Part shown: positions 17,820-26,357 of the stretch, piece by piece
How positions within the stretch are numbered: position 1 is the stretch's first letter
Layout of the letters: every line of letters begins with the position of its first letter
Assembly: GCF_003258835.1 (NCBI RefSeq)
Contig: NZ_NPEV01000044.1
Span: 1-47,446 of the forward strand
Length of the DNA stretch: 47,446 bases
Direction: 5' to 3'
Source of the DNA: Rhodobium orientis
GTDB taxonomy: Bacteria > Pseudomonadota > Alphaproteobacteria > Rhizobiales > Rhodobiaceae
Position numbers and translations under genes: made by a program
Notes under the pieces: generated by a model
Seen by the model: only the letters and a program-made list of their open reading frames with translations
What the model was told of the DNA's origin: nothing
The model's database searches: none

Positions 17820-18100
17820 CAACGGCGTCGTGGTGGCGTTCGCTACACTGGATCGCTTCGCTTCGCTCGCGATGACGGCAAAAATGTCATTGCGAGGAGG
17901 CCATGAGGCCGACGCGGCAATCCAGGCGGCGTTACGGCTCCCGTGAGCTAAGTGTGTGGAAACAAATGCATCATGGATTGCCGGGTCAAGCCCGGCAATG
18001 ACGCGGAGAGGGTTGAGCCGACGGACCTAACGGCGTCGTCCCCGCAAGGCAGCGTGCACTGCACTGGATCGCATCGCTGCGCCCGCGATGACGATTGAAG
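17820..18100. repeat. Cluster of REP-like intergenic repeats
   Basis: The 345-bp spacer between convergent dctM and the SDR gene is a mosaic of short repeats. Two direct copies of a 32-bp element (17846-17877 and 18062-18093) match at 29 of 32 positions and end in CGCGATGACG. Between them are an element starting TGTCATTGCGAGGAGG and ending GGCAATCCAG (17885-17926) and a perfect stem ATTGCCGGG-TCAAG-CCCGGCAAT (17977-17999). Sequences of this kind are widespread in alphaproteobacterial intergenic regions. No gene is evident. Confidence 0.75.
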
Positions 18101-18122
18101 TCGTTCCGCCCGGTGCGTGCTT

Positions 18123-18878
18123 CTACAGCACCCAGCCGCCGTCGATGACGATTTCCGTGCCGGTGACGAAGGCGGATTCGTCGGAGGCGAGGTAGGTCGC
18201 GAGGTCGGCGATCTCCTTGGGGTCGGCGACCCGGCCGCTCGGCTGGCTTTCCAGCACATGGGCCCAGGCATCCTCGATCGAGGCGCCGAGTTCCACGGCA
18301 AGTTCCGCCACCCGGCCCTCCAGCGACGGTGTCCTGACGATGCCCGGGCAGATGGCGTTGCAGCGCACGCCCTTCTTGACGAAATCGGCGGCGATCGCCT
18401 TGGTCAGGCCGATGACGGCGGCCTTGGTGGCGCCGTAGACGTAACGTGCCGGCGTGCCGCGGATCGAGGAGGTGCCCGACGACATGTTGATGATGGAGCC
18501 CTTTTCCTGACCCAGCATCGCCGGCAGGAAGGCGCGGATCGTGCGGTGCATGGACTTGACGTTGAGGTCGAAGCAGTAGTCCCAGGTGATCTCGTCGCAA
18601 TCGAGCACGGTGCCGCGATGGACGTAGCCGGCGCAGTTGCACAATACGTCGATGGCGCCGAGTTCTTCGGCGACCGCATAGGTCTCGGCGGTGTCGGTGA
18701 CGTCAAGGGCGATGCATTTGGCGATGCCGAGCGCGGCTAAGTCTTCGAGCTGCTCCGGCGCAACGTCGGTGGCAACAACTTCCGCGCCCTCTTCGGCAAA
18801 GCCGATGGCAGTGGCGCGGCCGATACCCTGGCCGGCTGCGGTGACGAGTGCCCGTTTTCCGGCGAGGCGATCCGACAT
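18123..18878 (-). CDS. SDR dehydrogenase resembling DHRS6/BDH2
   Basis: NAD(P)-dependent short-chain dehydrogenase, 251 residues. Rossmann motif TAAGQGIGRA (about 13-22), the acidic residue after beta-2 (ATDVAPEQL) favouring NAD+, CNCAGYVHRGTVLDC, catalytic Ser in NMSSGTSS, YGATK (Tyr/Lys) and a C-terminal YLASDESAFVTG...IDGGW. From memory the sequence is close along its length to the DHRS6/BDH2 group (type 2 3-hydroxybutyrate or 4-hydroxyproline-type dehydrogenase) and to bacterial 2-keto-3-deoxy-fuconate dehydrogenases. Substrate therefore open. It is divergent from an aminotransferase gene, 286 bp away, with no clear operator seen. Confidence 0.85.
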   Translation of the reverse strand: MSDRLAGKRALVTAAGQGIGRATAIGFAEEGAEVVATDVAPEQLEDLAALGIAKCIALDVTDTAETYAVAEELGAIDVLCNCAGYVHRGTVLDCDEITWDYCFDLNVKSMHRTIRAFLPAMLGQEKGSIINMSSGTSSIRGTPARYVYGATKAAVIGLTKAIAADFVKKGVRCNAICPGIVRTPSLEGRVAELAVELGASIEDAWAHVLESQPSGRVADPKEIADLATYLASDESAFVTGTEIVIDGGWVL

Positions 18879-19164
18879 GGTAGTCCCTTCGGTTTTCTTC
18901 GTGCCGACGGCGGCCCCGCGGGGCCGGCCCGTGCGCCGGCTGCTGCGGCGCGGGCACGGTCCGGCCGGTGATCTCGAACATGCGCTTTCGGGGCGCTCTG
19001 ATCATTTGCCCGCGGACCGGTCTGGTCTCGAAACGGGCGGGCGGCCGGAGATGAGATGTTTCTGATGGCGCTAGCGTCTAACACGTCTTTACCGCTATGT
19101 CTTGTTCGCGGGCGACAGCGACGGGCGGCAGAGCGACGCTGCCGGGACAGAGGGAGAAAGAGCC

Positions 19165-20340
19165 ATGCTGACGACGATTGCCGGCTTTGATCGCATCGGC
19201 GAGGAAAACGCCTTTGCCGTGCTGGCGCGGGCGACCGAGCTCGCAAGCGGCGGCCGCGACATCATCAATCTCGGCATCGGCCAGCCCGACTTCCCGACCC
19301 CGCCGCATATCGTGGAGGCTGCCGTTACGGCGCTGCGCGAGGGCCATCACGGTTATACGCCGGCAACCGGCATCCTGCCCTTGCGCGAGGCGGTCGCCGC
19401 CGATGTGGAGCGGCGCACCGGCGCTGCCGTCTCGCCCGACCGGGTGCTGATCGTGCCCGGCGGCAAGGTGACGATGTTCGCCGCGATCCTGATGTTCGGC
19501 GAGCCCGGCGTCGATATCCTCTATCCCGATCCGGGCTTTCCGATCTATCGCTCGATGATCGAGTTCACCGGCGCGCGGCCGGTGCCGATCCCGATCCGCG
19601 AGGACAATGCCTTTGCCTTTTCGGCGGAGGAAACGCTCGGCCTGATCACGCCGCAGACCCGGCTGATGATCCTCAACTCGCCGGCGAACCCGACCGGCGG
19701 CGTGACGCCGCAGGCGGAGATTTCGCATCTTGTGGAGGGGCTTGCCGCATTTCCGGACGTCGCCATCCTCTCCGATGAGATTTACGGGCAGATGACCTAT
19801 GACGGCGCCGTGCACCATTCGCTGATGTCCTATCCGGAGATCCGCGAAAGGGTGATCCTGCTCGACGGCTGGTCGAAGACCTATGCCATGACCGGCTGGC
19901 GGCTCGGCTACTCGGTCTGGCCCGAGGGGCTCTACGACAAGGTCCGCAAGCTCGCCGTCAACGCCTGGTCCTGCGTCAACGCCCCGACGCAATGGGCGGG
20001 GCTGGCTGCGCTCACCGGGCCGCAGGACTGCGTGACGGAAATGGTCGGCGCGTTCGACGAACGCCGCAAGGTGATCGTCGACGGTCTGAACGCGCTGCCG
20101 GGCGTTTCCTGCCTGATGCCGGCCGGCGCCTTCTATGCCTATCCCAACATCACGGAGACCGGCTGGAAGGCGAAGGAGCTGGCCTCCGCGCTCCTGGAAG
20201 ACGCCGGCATTGCCACCATCGGCGGGCCCGATTTCGGCGTCCTCGGCGAAGGCTATATGCGGCTTTCCTATGCCAATTCGACGGAGAACATCTCCCGCGC
20301 CATCGAGCGCATGGACGGGTTCCTGAAAAAGAACACCTAG
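19165..20340 (+). CDS. Class I/II PLP-dependent aminotransferase
   Basis: Fold-type I aminotransferase of 391 residues. Recognisable are LGIGQPDFPTPPHI near the N-terminus, YTPATGILPLREAVA, PDPGFPIY, NSPANPTGG (PLP ring contact), DEIYGQMTYDG and the Schiff-base lysine in DGWSKTYAMTGWRLGY. The C-terminal substrate Arg lies in MRLSYANSTENI. The ATG chosen is preceded by AGGGAG; a longer upstream reading is unlikely. It is close to aspartate/aromatic-type subgroup members, but the donor and acceptor cannot be told from sequence. It ends 19 bp from the convergent inhibitor gene. Confidence 0.88.
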   Translation: MLTTIAGFDRIGEENAFAVLARATELASGGRDIINLGIGQPDFPTPPHIVEAAVTALREGHHGYTPATGILPLREAVAADVERRTGAAVSPDRVLIVPGGKVTMFAAILMFGEPGVDILYPDPGFPIYRSMIEFTGARPVPIPIREDNAFAFSAEETLGLITPQTRLMILNSPANPTGGVTPQAEISHLVEGLAAFPDVAILSDEIYGQMTYDGAVHHSLMSYPEIRERVILLDGWSKTYAMTGWRLGYSVWPEGLYDKVRKLAVNAWSCVNAPTQWAGLAALTGPQDCVTEMVGAFDERRKVIVDGLNALPGVSCLMPAGAFYAYPNITETGWKAKELASALLEDAGIATIGGPDFGVLGEGYMRLSYANSTENISRAIERMDGFLKKNT

Positions 20341-20359
20341 AGCGTTCGACGCTGTCCGG

Positions 20360-20794
20360 TCAGTCGGCGGCCTCGCCGATCGCTCCCGTGATCAGCGCGC
20401 CGCTGTCCTTGGGTGCCAGGCGCAGGAAAACGTTTTCCGGCTCGACGGACAAAAGCGCGTCGGCCTCGCCGAGCGCATAGGTGACGACCGCATCCCCGGT
20501 TTCGTCGACGAGGACGATGCCGCCCATGCCGTCCGGGCGCCAGCCGCGCACCGGGGCGAGCACCGGATAGAGCCGGGCGCAGTCGGCAAGGTGGGCGATG
20601 CGCGCGCCCTTCGGGCCGGCCTCGCTGCCAAGCTCGGCCTCGCAACTGGCATTGGAGAAATCGTCGCCGATCGTCCAGGCAGCGGCGATGGCGGGTGCGG
20701 ACGATTCGGCATGGGCCGGGACCCATGTGACGGCGGAAAGGGCGAGAAACAGCGCGGTGGCGCCGATCGACGCAGAACCAGCGGTACGGAGCAT
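20360..20794 (-). CDS. AprI/Inh-family metalloprotease inhibitor-like protein
   Basis: Small secreted protein, 144 residues. Signal peptide MLRTAGSASIGATALFLALS ending near VPAHA. The mature part has two Cys (in NASCEAEL and LADCARLY) that could form the single disulfide of the Inh fold, and the pattern VRGWRPDGMGGIVLVDETGDAVVTY typical of the family's beta-barrel. Inh proteins bind secreted serralysin-type proteases and protect the periplasm. No such protease gene is in the window. The ATG with GAGAGG eight bases upstream is preferred to a GTG three codons earlier. Confidence 0.7.
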   Translation of the reverse strand: MLRTAGSASIGATALFLALSAVTWVPAHAESSAPAIAAAWTIGDDFSNASCEAELGSEAGPKGARIAHLADCARLYPVLAPVRGWRPDGMGGIVLVDETGDAVVTYALGEADALLSVEPENVFLRLAPKDSGALITGAIGEAAD

Positions 20795-21065
20795 ATGCGA
20801 CACCTCTCAACGCGAATGAATACAGTTGATCGGCAAACCGTTAGCACCGCGTAAACGCCCGCCACCCCGACGTTTTCCGCGGCTTTTGCACAATCTGGCG
20901 GTCGGGGTTTTTTCTCGCAAGTGCGAACGCGTGAGGAATGCAACCTGCTATCAATAAGAACATGATTATATTGCAATACCGGCAGGCGTTGGCAGGTGCA
21001 CCCATATGGTGTATGCTGCGTTGCAATAAAAAGGCCCGGTTCGCCAAAAAACGGAGGCCCCTCCA

Positions 21066-23783
21066 GTGTCCGTCAAGAACCTCTCCTCCTTCTTCAAGCC
21101 GCAGTCCATTGCGCTGATCGGTGCGAGTCCCCGTCCCGGAAGCGTCGGTGCGACTGTGCTCGCCAACCTGATGACCGCCGGCTTCGACGGCCCGGTCTGG
21201 CTGGTCAATCCCAAGCACGACCATGTCGGACCGCATCCCTGTCACGCGTCGATCGCCGATCTTCCCGGCGTGCCGGAACTCGGTATCGTCGCGGCGCCCG
21301 CCAAATTCGTGCCCGGCACCGTGGAAGAACTCGGCAAGCGCGGCGCCCTGGCCGTGCTGATCATCACCGCCGGCCTCGGCAAGGGGCCCGGCAGCCTCGC
21401 CGACGAGGCCGGACGGATCGCCCGCCGCTACGGCATGCGCATCGTCGGGCCGAACTGCCTCGGCCTGCTGGTGCCGCCGGTCGGCCTCAATGCCAGCTTT
21501 TCCCATGTCATGCCGGGCGACGGCGACCTCGTCTTCCTGTCGCAGTCGGGGGCGCTGGTCACCGCGGTCGTCGACTGGGCGGCCTCGCGCGGCATCGGCT
21601 TTCGCGCCGTGGTCTCGCTCGGCGACATGCTCGACGTGGATGTCGGCGACCTCCTCGACTACTTCGCCTCCGACGTGCGCACGCGGGCGATCCTGCTCTA
21701 TCTGGAATCCATCAACGAGGCGCGCGGCTTCATGTCGGCGGCGCGGCTCGCCTCGCGGCTGAAGCCGATCGTCGCCATCAAGGCCGGGCGCAACGCCTCG
21801 GCGGCCGAGGCCGCGGCCTCCCATACCGGGGCGCTTGCCGCCTCCGACATCGTCTTCGATGCGGCGCTGCGCCGGGCCGGCGTGCTGCGCGTCTTTTCGC
21901 TCGACGAGCTCTTCACCGCCGCGGAGACCCTCCACTACGTCAAGCCGTTCCGCGGCGAGCGGCTGGCCATCGTCACCAATGGCGGCGGCGCGGGCGTTCT
22001 TGCCGCCGATGCCCTGGAAGACCGCAACGGCAAGCTGGCGACGCTGTCGGCGGGGACGATGGCGACGCTCGATGCGGCGTTGCCGGAGACCTGGTCGCAC
22101 GGCAACCCCGTCGACGTCATCGGCGATGCGCCGCCGGAGCGCTATGCGGCAGCCGTTGCCGCGGTGCTGCGCGACCCGAATGTCGACGCGGTGATGGCGA
22201 TGAACTGCCCGACGGCGCTCGCCTCCGTGACCGATGCGGCCGAGGCCTCGCTGAAGGCCTGGAAGGACAGCGGCGTCTTCAAGCCGCTGTTCGGCTGCTG
22301 GCTCGGCGACGGCGGCGCCACGGAGGCCCGCAAGGTGCTGGCGGCCGGCGGCGTGCCGAGCTACGCGACGCCGACGAGCGCCATCGAGGGGTTTCGGCAC
22401 ATCGTCGACTACAGCAAGGTCCAGGAGCTCTTGATCCGCACGCCGCCGGTCGGCGACGGGGTGCGCCGGCCGCAGAAGGAACTGGCCCGCAAGATCATCG
22501 AGACGGCGCTGTCGGCCGGCCGCACCATGCTGACCTCGGACGAGGCCAAGATGGTGCTTGCGGCCTATCACGTGCCGGTGGCGCTGGCCGAGCCGGCAGC
22601 CGACCCGGACGAGGCGGCGGAGATTGCCGCCAAGATCCTCGAACGCGAGGGCGGGGTCGTCCTGAAGATCCGCTCCCAGGACATTTCGCACAAATCCGAC
22701 GTCGGGGGCGTTCGCCTCGGCCTGCGCAGCGCCGACGAGACGCGGGCGGCGGCCCGGACCATGCTGGAGACGGCGCGCCGGGTGAAGCCGGACGCCCGCA
22801 TCGACGGCTTCACCGTGGAGCCGATGGTTTCGCGTGTCCACGGCATCGAGCTGATCACCGGCATTGCCACCGATCCGCTGTTCGGGCCGATCATCCTGTT
22901 CGGCGCCGGCGGCACGGCGGTGGAGGTGCTCGCCGACCGCACCGTCGGTCTGCCGCCGCTCGACCGGCTGATCGCCCGCGACATGATCGAGGAGACCAAC
23001 GTCTCCAAGCTGCTTGCCGGCTATCGCGACCGGCCGGCGGCCAACATCGATGCCATTGTCGATGCCCTGATCGCGCTGTCGCGGATCCTCGTCGACATCC
23101 CGGAACTCTTCGAACTCGATATCAACCCACTGACAGCCGACGAGCATGGCGTCATTGCGCTCGATGCCCGCATCCGCCTCGACCCAAAGGCGGCCGGCGT
23201 CGTGCCCGGGCACAATTTCGCCATCCGGCCCTATCCGGACAACTGGATCTCGCGCGAGACCACCTCGGGCGATCTCGACGTCACGGTCCGGCCGGTGAAG
23301 CCGGAGGACGAGCCGCTCTACGGGCGGTTCTTCGACCGTCTCGACCCTGAGGACATCCGGCTCCGCTTCTTCACGCCGATCAAGGAGCTGTCGCACAGGT
23401 TCGTCGCCCGTCTGACGCAGATCGACTACGACCGGTCGATGGCGTTCTGCGCGCTGACGCCGGGCGACACCGAACTCCTCGGCATCTCCCACCTGATCCT
23501 CGATGCGGACCGGGAGGTCGGCGAATACGCCGTCGCCGTGCGCTCCGACCTCAAGGGGCGCGGCCTCGGCTGGCTGCTGATGCAGAAGCTGATCGGCTTT
23601 GCCGCCTCCGAGGGCGTCAAGACGATCTATGGCGACGTCCTCGCCGCCAACACGACGATGCTGCAGATGTGCCGGGAACTGGGCTTTGAGGTGGAGCGCC
23701 ATCCGCAGGAGGCGGGGGTAATCCGGGTGACGCTGCAGGTCTCGGCCGACCGGCAGCGCGAGCTCGCCGCCGGCATGGCCTGA
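21066..23783 (+). CDS. Pat-type fusion: ADP-forming acyl-CoA synthetase-like plus GNAT acetyltransferase
   Basis: 905 residues with the domain order of the PatZ/YfiQ protein lysine acetyltransferases. The N-terminal CoA-binding domain is at about 5-130 (SIALIGASPRPGSVGATV), ligase domains follow to about 460, then an ATP-grasp domain to about 690 (ILEREGGVVLKIRSQDISHKSDVGGV; ILFGAGGTAVEV), and a C-terminal GNAT domain at about 740-890 with acetyl-CoA motif RSDLKGRGLGWLLM. Pat proteins acetylate metabolic enzymes such as acetyl-CoA synthetase. The ACD catalytic-His motif SHTGA (H253) is present here. The GTG start follows a GGAGG site; single-gene unit. Confidence 0.87.
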   Translation: MSVKNLSSFFKPQSIALIGASPRPGSVGATVLANLMTAGFDGPVWLVNPKHDHVGPHPCHASIADLPGVPELGIVAAPAKFVPGTVEELGKRGALAVLIITAGLGKGPGSLADEAGRIARRYGMRIVGPNCLGLLVPPVGLNASFSHVMPGDGDLVFLSQSGALVTAVVDWAASRGIGFRAVVSLGDMLDVDVGDLLDYFASDVRTRAILLYLESINEARGFMSAARLASRLKPIVAIKAGRNASAAEAAASHTGALAASDIVFDAALRRAGVLRVFSLDELFTAAETLHYVKPFRGERLAIVTNGGGAGVLAADALEDRNGKLATLSAGTMATLDAALPETWSHGNPVDVIGDAPPERYAAAVAAVLRDPNVDAVMAMNCPTALASVTDAAEASLKAWKDSGVFKPLFGCWLGDGGATEARKVLAAGGVPSYATPTSAIEGFRHIVDYSKVQELLIRTPPVGDGVRRPQKELARKIIETALSAGRTMLTSDEAKMVLAAYHVPVALAEPAADPDEAAEIAAKILEREGGVVLKIRSQDISHKSDVGGVRLGLRSADETRAAARTMLETARRVKPDARIDGFTVEPMVSRVHGIELITGIATDPLFGPIILFGAGGTAVEVLADRTVGLPPLDRLIARDMIEETNVSKLLAGYRDRPAANIDAIVDALIALSRILVDIPELFELDINPLTADEHGVIALDARIRLDPKAAGVVPGHNFAIRPYPDNWISRETTSGDLDVTVRPVKPEDEPLYGRFFDRLDPEDIRLRFFTPIKELSHRFVARLTQIDYDRSMAFCALTPGDTELLGISHLILDADREVGEYAVAVRSDLKGRGLGWLLMQKLIGFAASEGVKTIYGDVLAANTTMLQMCRELGFEVERHPQEAGVIRVTLQVSADRQRELAAGMA

Positions 23784-23815
23784 GCCGCGCCGTTTTCGAT
23801 ATCTCCCGTTGCGAT

Positions 23816-23831
23816 CCGGAAGCCCTTCCGG
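23816..23831. other. Short palindrome after the Pat-type gene
   Basis: CCGGAAG-CC-CTTCCGG is a perfect inverted repeat 33 bp after the stop codon. There is no T-run, so a terminator role is doubtful. Confidence 0.3.
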
Positions 23832-23859
23832 GCGCGATCGGGGCCTCGCATTTTCGTCC

Positions 23860-23890
23860 TTGACTTAGAGCGCGCTCGAACCCCTAGCCT
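23860..23890 (+). promoter_or_regulatory. MerR-type promoter with 19-bp spacer
   Basis: TTGACT and TAGCCT are separated by 19 bp, the long spacer of MerR-controlled promoters. The spacer holds the near-palindrome TTAGAGCGCGCTCGAA. It lies 30 bp before the MerR gene's ATG, so the regulator very probably controls itself and the overlapping downstream gene. Confidence 0.85.
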
Positions 23891-23920
23891 TTGCTGCGTC
23901 GTGGCGAAGGAAGGACGTCC

Positions 23921-24349
23921 ATGAAGATCGGTAAGCTGGCCAAGCGGTCGGGACTGACGGCCCATACCATCCGTTACTACGAGCGGATCGGGCTGTTGCC
24001 CTATGCGGATCGGGATGCATCGGGCCAGCGCGACTACGACGCCTCGGTTCTCGTCTGGATCGCGTTTCTCGGCCGTCTGAAGACGACGGGGATGCCGATC
24101 CGGGACATGCTGCGCTATGCGGCATTGCGGGAACAGGGCGCGGAAACGGAAGCGGAGCGGCGCCGGTTGCTGGAAGAGCATCGGGCCCGCGTTCGCGAGT
24201 GCATCGCCGAGCTTCAGGATAGCCTTCTCGTCCTCGATACCAAGATCGCCGGATATGCCGGCGCTGAAACGAGGTTGAAGGACTATGACGCAAGACCCCC
24301 TGAACGGCGGCGAAAGCCGTCTGGAGCGCGGCCGGCGCGCTCTCGCTGA
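23921..24349 (+). CDS. MerR-family transcriptional regulator
   Basis: 142 residues. N-terminal winged helix-turn-helix: KIGKLAKRSGLTAHTIRYYERIGLLP (in part), then RDYDASVLVWIAFLGRLKTTGMPI. A long dimerisation helix follows (EAERRRLLEEHRARVRECIAELQ). A lone Cys sits in that helix; there is no metal-binding Cys pair, so a metal sensor of CueR/ZntR kind is unlikely and an organic or redox signal is more plausible. The last ~20 residues are Arg/Pro-rich and are encoded in the 65-bp overlap with the next gene. The ATG has a GGAAGGAC site. Autoregulation is indicated by the upstream 19-bp-spacer promoter. Confidence 0.88.
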   Translation: MKIGKLAKRSGLTAHTIRYYERIGLLPYADRDASGQRDYDASVLVWIAFLGRLKTTGMPIRDMLRYAALREQGAETEAERRRLLEEHRARVRECIAELQDSLLVLDTKIAGYAGAETRLKDYDARPPERRRKPSGARPARSR

Positions 24350-24704
24350 CATCGACGGAGAGGCCGGAGAACGGGTGGTGGTGGCGCTTGCCGACATCGC
24401 CCCCGACTTTGCCACCTATCTGTTCGAGTTCCCCTTCGGCGACATCTACTCGCGCCCCGGTCTCGACCTGCGCTCGCGCGAGATCGCGACCGTTGCCGCC
24501 CTGACGGCGATGGGCACGGCCGAGGCGCAATTGAAGGTCCATATCGAGGCCGGCCTCAATGTCGGCCTCGGCCGCGAGGAAATCGTCGAGACCATCATGC
24601 AGATGGCCGTCTATGCCGGCTTTCCGGCCGCGCTCAACGGCCTCTTCGCGGCAAAGGCGGTGTTCGCCGCACGCGACGCTGACAACCGGGAGGACGCGGC
24701 ATGA
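24285..24704 (+). CDS. Carboxymuconolactone decarboxylase-family protein
   Basis: 139-residue all-helical protein with the CMD/AhpD-like core: FPFGDIYSRPGLDLRSREIATVAALTAMG, then AQLKVHIEAGLNVGLGREEIVETIMQMAVYAGFPAALNGL. It lacks the AhpD CxxC pair, so it is of the PcaC-like, non-peroxidase subgroup. PcaC decarboxylates 4-carboxymuconolactone, but many short members of this family have unknown reactions and no other aromatic-degradation genes are nearby. It overlaps the MerR gene by 65 bp in another frame and uses the same promoter, so it is the probable target of that regulator. Confidence 0.85.
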   Translation: MTQDPLNGGESRLERGRRALADIDGEAGERVVVALADIAPDFATYLFEFPFGDIYSRPGLDLRSREIATVAALTAMGTAEAQLKVHIEAGLNVGLGREEIVETIMQMAVYAGFPAALNGLFAAKAVFAARDADNREDAA

Positions 24705-24732
24705 GCGTTCCCTACGACGACCGGTGCCGCGC

Positions 24733-25647
24733 TCACAGCTCGCCCGGTGCCGTGCCGCGCCGGCGTTCGCGATAGAGCACGTAGAGGCCGGAGCCGACGA
24801 CGATGGCCATGCCAATGAGCGTGTAGATGCCGGGGACGTCGGAGAACACCAGGTAGCCGAGGATCGTCATCCAGACGATCTGGGTATAGCTGAACGGCGC
24901 CAGCGTCGGCGCCGGCGCGACCGCATAGGCCTTGGTCAGGAGGAAGTGGCCGAGGCCGCCGAACACGCCGGTCATCAGCAGGAGCCCCCAGATCGCCGGG
25001 CTTTCCGGCGCCTCCCAGACGGCGAAGGCCGGAACGGCGATGACCACGGTCGGAACGACCGCGCTGATCAGGAGCAGGCCCTCGATGGTATCGGTCGCGG
25101 TCAGCATCCGGGTCGTCACGGTGTAGAGCGCAAAGCACAGCATCGCCGCGGCCGACAGGAAGGCGGCCCAGTGCATGCCGCCGACGCCGGGCCGGGTCAC
25201 CACCAGGACGCCGAGAAAACCGATAATGACCGCGGCCCAGCGGTGCCGGCCGGCCCATTCGCCGAGCATCGGCCCGGCGAGGATGACTACCGTCAGCGGC
25301 GTTGCGAACATGATCGCGTTGGCTTCGGTGAGCTGCAGGTGGCGCAATGCGAGGAAGTTGAACACCGTCGCGCCGAGCATGAAACAGCCGCGCAGGAGCT
25401 GCAGGCCCGGCCGCCGGGTCCGGATCAGGTGCGGGCGTTTCCAGAGCCGGAACAGGATCGCGGCCATCACCACATGGGAGGCGAAGCGGAACCAGACGAT
25501 CTGCACCACCGGCAGGCTCTCGCCGAGATATTTCGCTGTCGTATCGAGGGCGGAAAACAGGAAGAAGGCCAGGCAGGTCAGCGAAATGCCGAGCGCGATC
25601 GACGTGGGGCGTGGCGGCAGGGCGGCCGCATGGCGGGGTTCGCCCAT
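24733..25647 (-). CDS. EamA/DMT-superfamily transporter
   Basis: Integral membrane protein of 304 residues with about ten hydrophobic helices in two EamA repeats. First repeat: ISLTCLAFFLFSALDTTAKYL, FRFASHVVMAAILFRLW, LRGCFMLGATVFNFLALRHL, EANAIMFATPLTVVILAGP. Second repeat: AAMLCFALYTVTTRML to IGMAIVVGSGLYVLYRERR. Such proteins export amino acids or other small metabolites; the substrate is unknown. It is convergent with the CMD-family gene (28 bp gap) and shares orientation with the MarR gene upstream, which may be in the same unit. Confidence 0.85.
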   Translation of the reverse strand: MGEPRHAAALPPRPTSIALGISLTCLAFFLFSALDTTAKYLGESLPVVQIVWFRFASHVVMAAILFRLWKRPHLIRTRRPGLQLLRGCFMLGATVFNFLALRHLQLTEANAIMFATPLTVVILAGPMLGEWAGRHRWAAVIIGFLGVLVVTRPGVGGMHWAAFLSAAAMLCFALYTVTTRMLTATDTIEGLLLISAVVPTVVIAVPAFAVWEAPESPAIWGLLLMTGVFGGLGHFLLTKAYAVAPAPTLAPFSYTQIVWMTILGYLVFSDVPGIYTLIGMAIVVGSGLYVLYRERRRGTAPGEL

Positions 25648-25728
25648 GGCAGAAGGTCCGGTCCCGGAGGGAGAAAACAGGATTTTCGGGCGGCGCCTTG
25701 CCGTGTGCCCGCAACGGTTGCCGTTCTA

Positions 25729-26208
25729 TCAGTCGGCGTCCGCGTCGTCCATCTCGGCGTCGGCAGCGTCGACGGTCGGGGCGTTGGAGAGGCTGCGTTC
25801 GACGATCCGCAGGAGCTTGCGCAGGCGCTTGCGGTCCTTGTCGTCGAGCTTTGCGACGGCTTCTTTTTCCAGCCGCTTCCAGGTCCGGTCGATGTTCTTG
25901 ACCAGTTCGCGGCCCTCGTCGGTGAGGCAGACATGGGCGAGGCGGCCGTCCGACTTGGAGGCGGTGCGGCGGACGAGGTTCTGGGCCGACAGTCGGGTCA
26001 CCATCTTGGTGACGGTCGGCGGCTGCACGCCGAGGGCGCCAGCCAACTGGCTCATGGTCTGGTCGTCATTGTCGAAAAGCGACTTCAGCACGGCTTCCTG
26101 GCCCGGATGCAGGCCGATCTTGCTCAAATAGCTGCCGGCCCTCGCACGCTGGGCCTTGGCGGCTTGCGCGAGGCGGAAGGTGACGCTCTTTTTATGATCG
26201 AAGGCCAT
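25729..26208 (-). CDS. MarR-family transcriptional regulator
   Basis: 159 residues. Winged helix region: LHPGQEAVLKSLFDNDDQTMSQLAGALGVQPPTVTKMVTRLSAQNLVRR, seen in part, followed by the wing SDGRLAHVCLTDEGRELV and a C-terminal dimerisation helix with a Lys/Arg-rich stretch. The end is acidic (ADAEMDDADAD). Ligand unknown. Located 81 bp upstream of the EamA transporter gene in the same direction, so regulation of that transporter is the simplest guess. The ribosome site is weak; the ATG agrees with the family N-terminus. Confidence 0.87.
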   Translation of the reverse strand: MAFDHKKSVTFRLAQAAKAQRARAGSYLSKIGLHPGQEAVLKSLFDNDDQTMSQLAGALGVQPPTVTKMVTRLSAQNLVRRTASKSDGRLAHVCLTDEGRELVKNIDRTWKRLEKEAVAKLDDKDRKRLRKLLRIVERSLSNAPTVDAADAEMDDADAD

Positions 26209-26357
26209 GGCGGGCGTATTACTTCCATTTTTCTATGACGGCGAAATGACGTCCGCAGCCGGCTGAGCGTCGAAGCTGAGCCGGGCACGGCCGCCGCGGC
26301 CGGGGACAAGCGGGTCCGACGGTGGCGGTGGCGGAAAACGGCCGGCCTGCCGTCCGC

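Noticed and set aside
17820-18100. CRISPR array
   Set aside because: Only two direct copies 184 bp apart with dissimilar palindromic elements between; no regular spacers and no cas genes.
20841-23702. Long minus-strand frame (953 codons) opposite the Pat-type gene
   Set aside because: Shadow: His/Arg/Asp/Gly-rich translation without domains, while the plus strand encodes a recognisable multi-domain protein with a good ribosome site.
23921-24349. MerR gene as the missing CueR
   Set aside because: It lacks the C-terminal CxxxxxxxxC metal loop and has its own operator of different sequence, 18 kb from copA.
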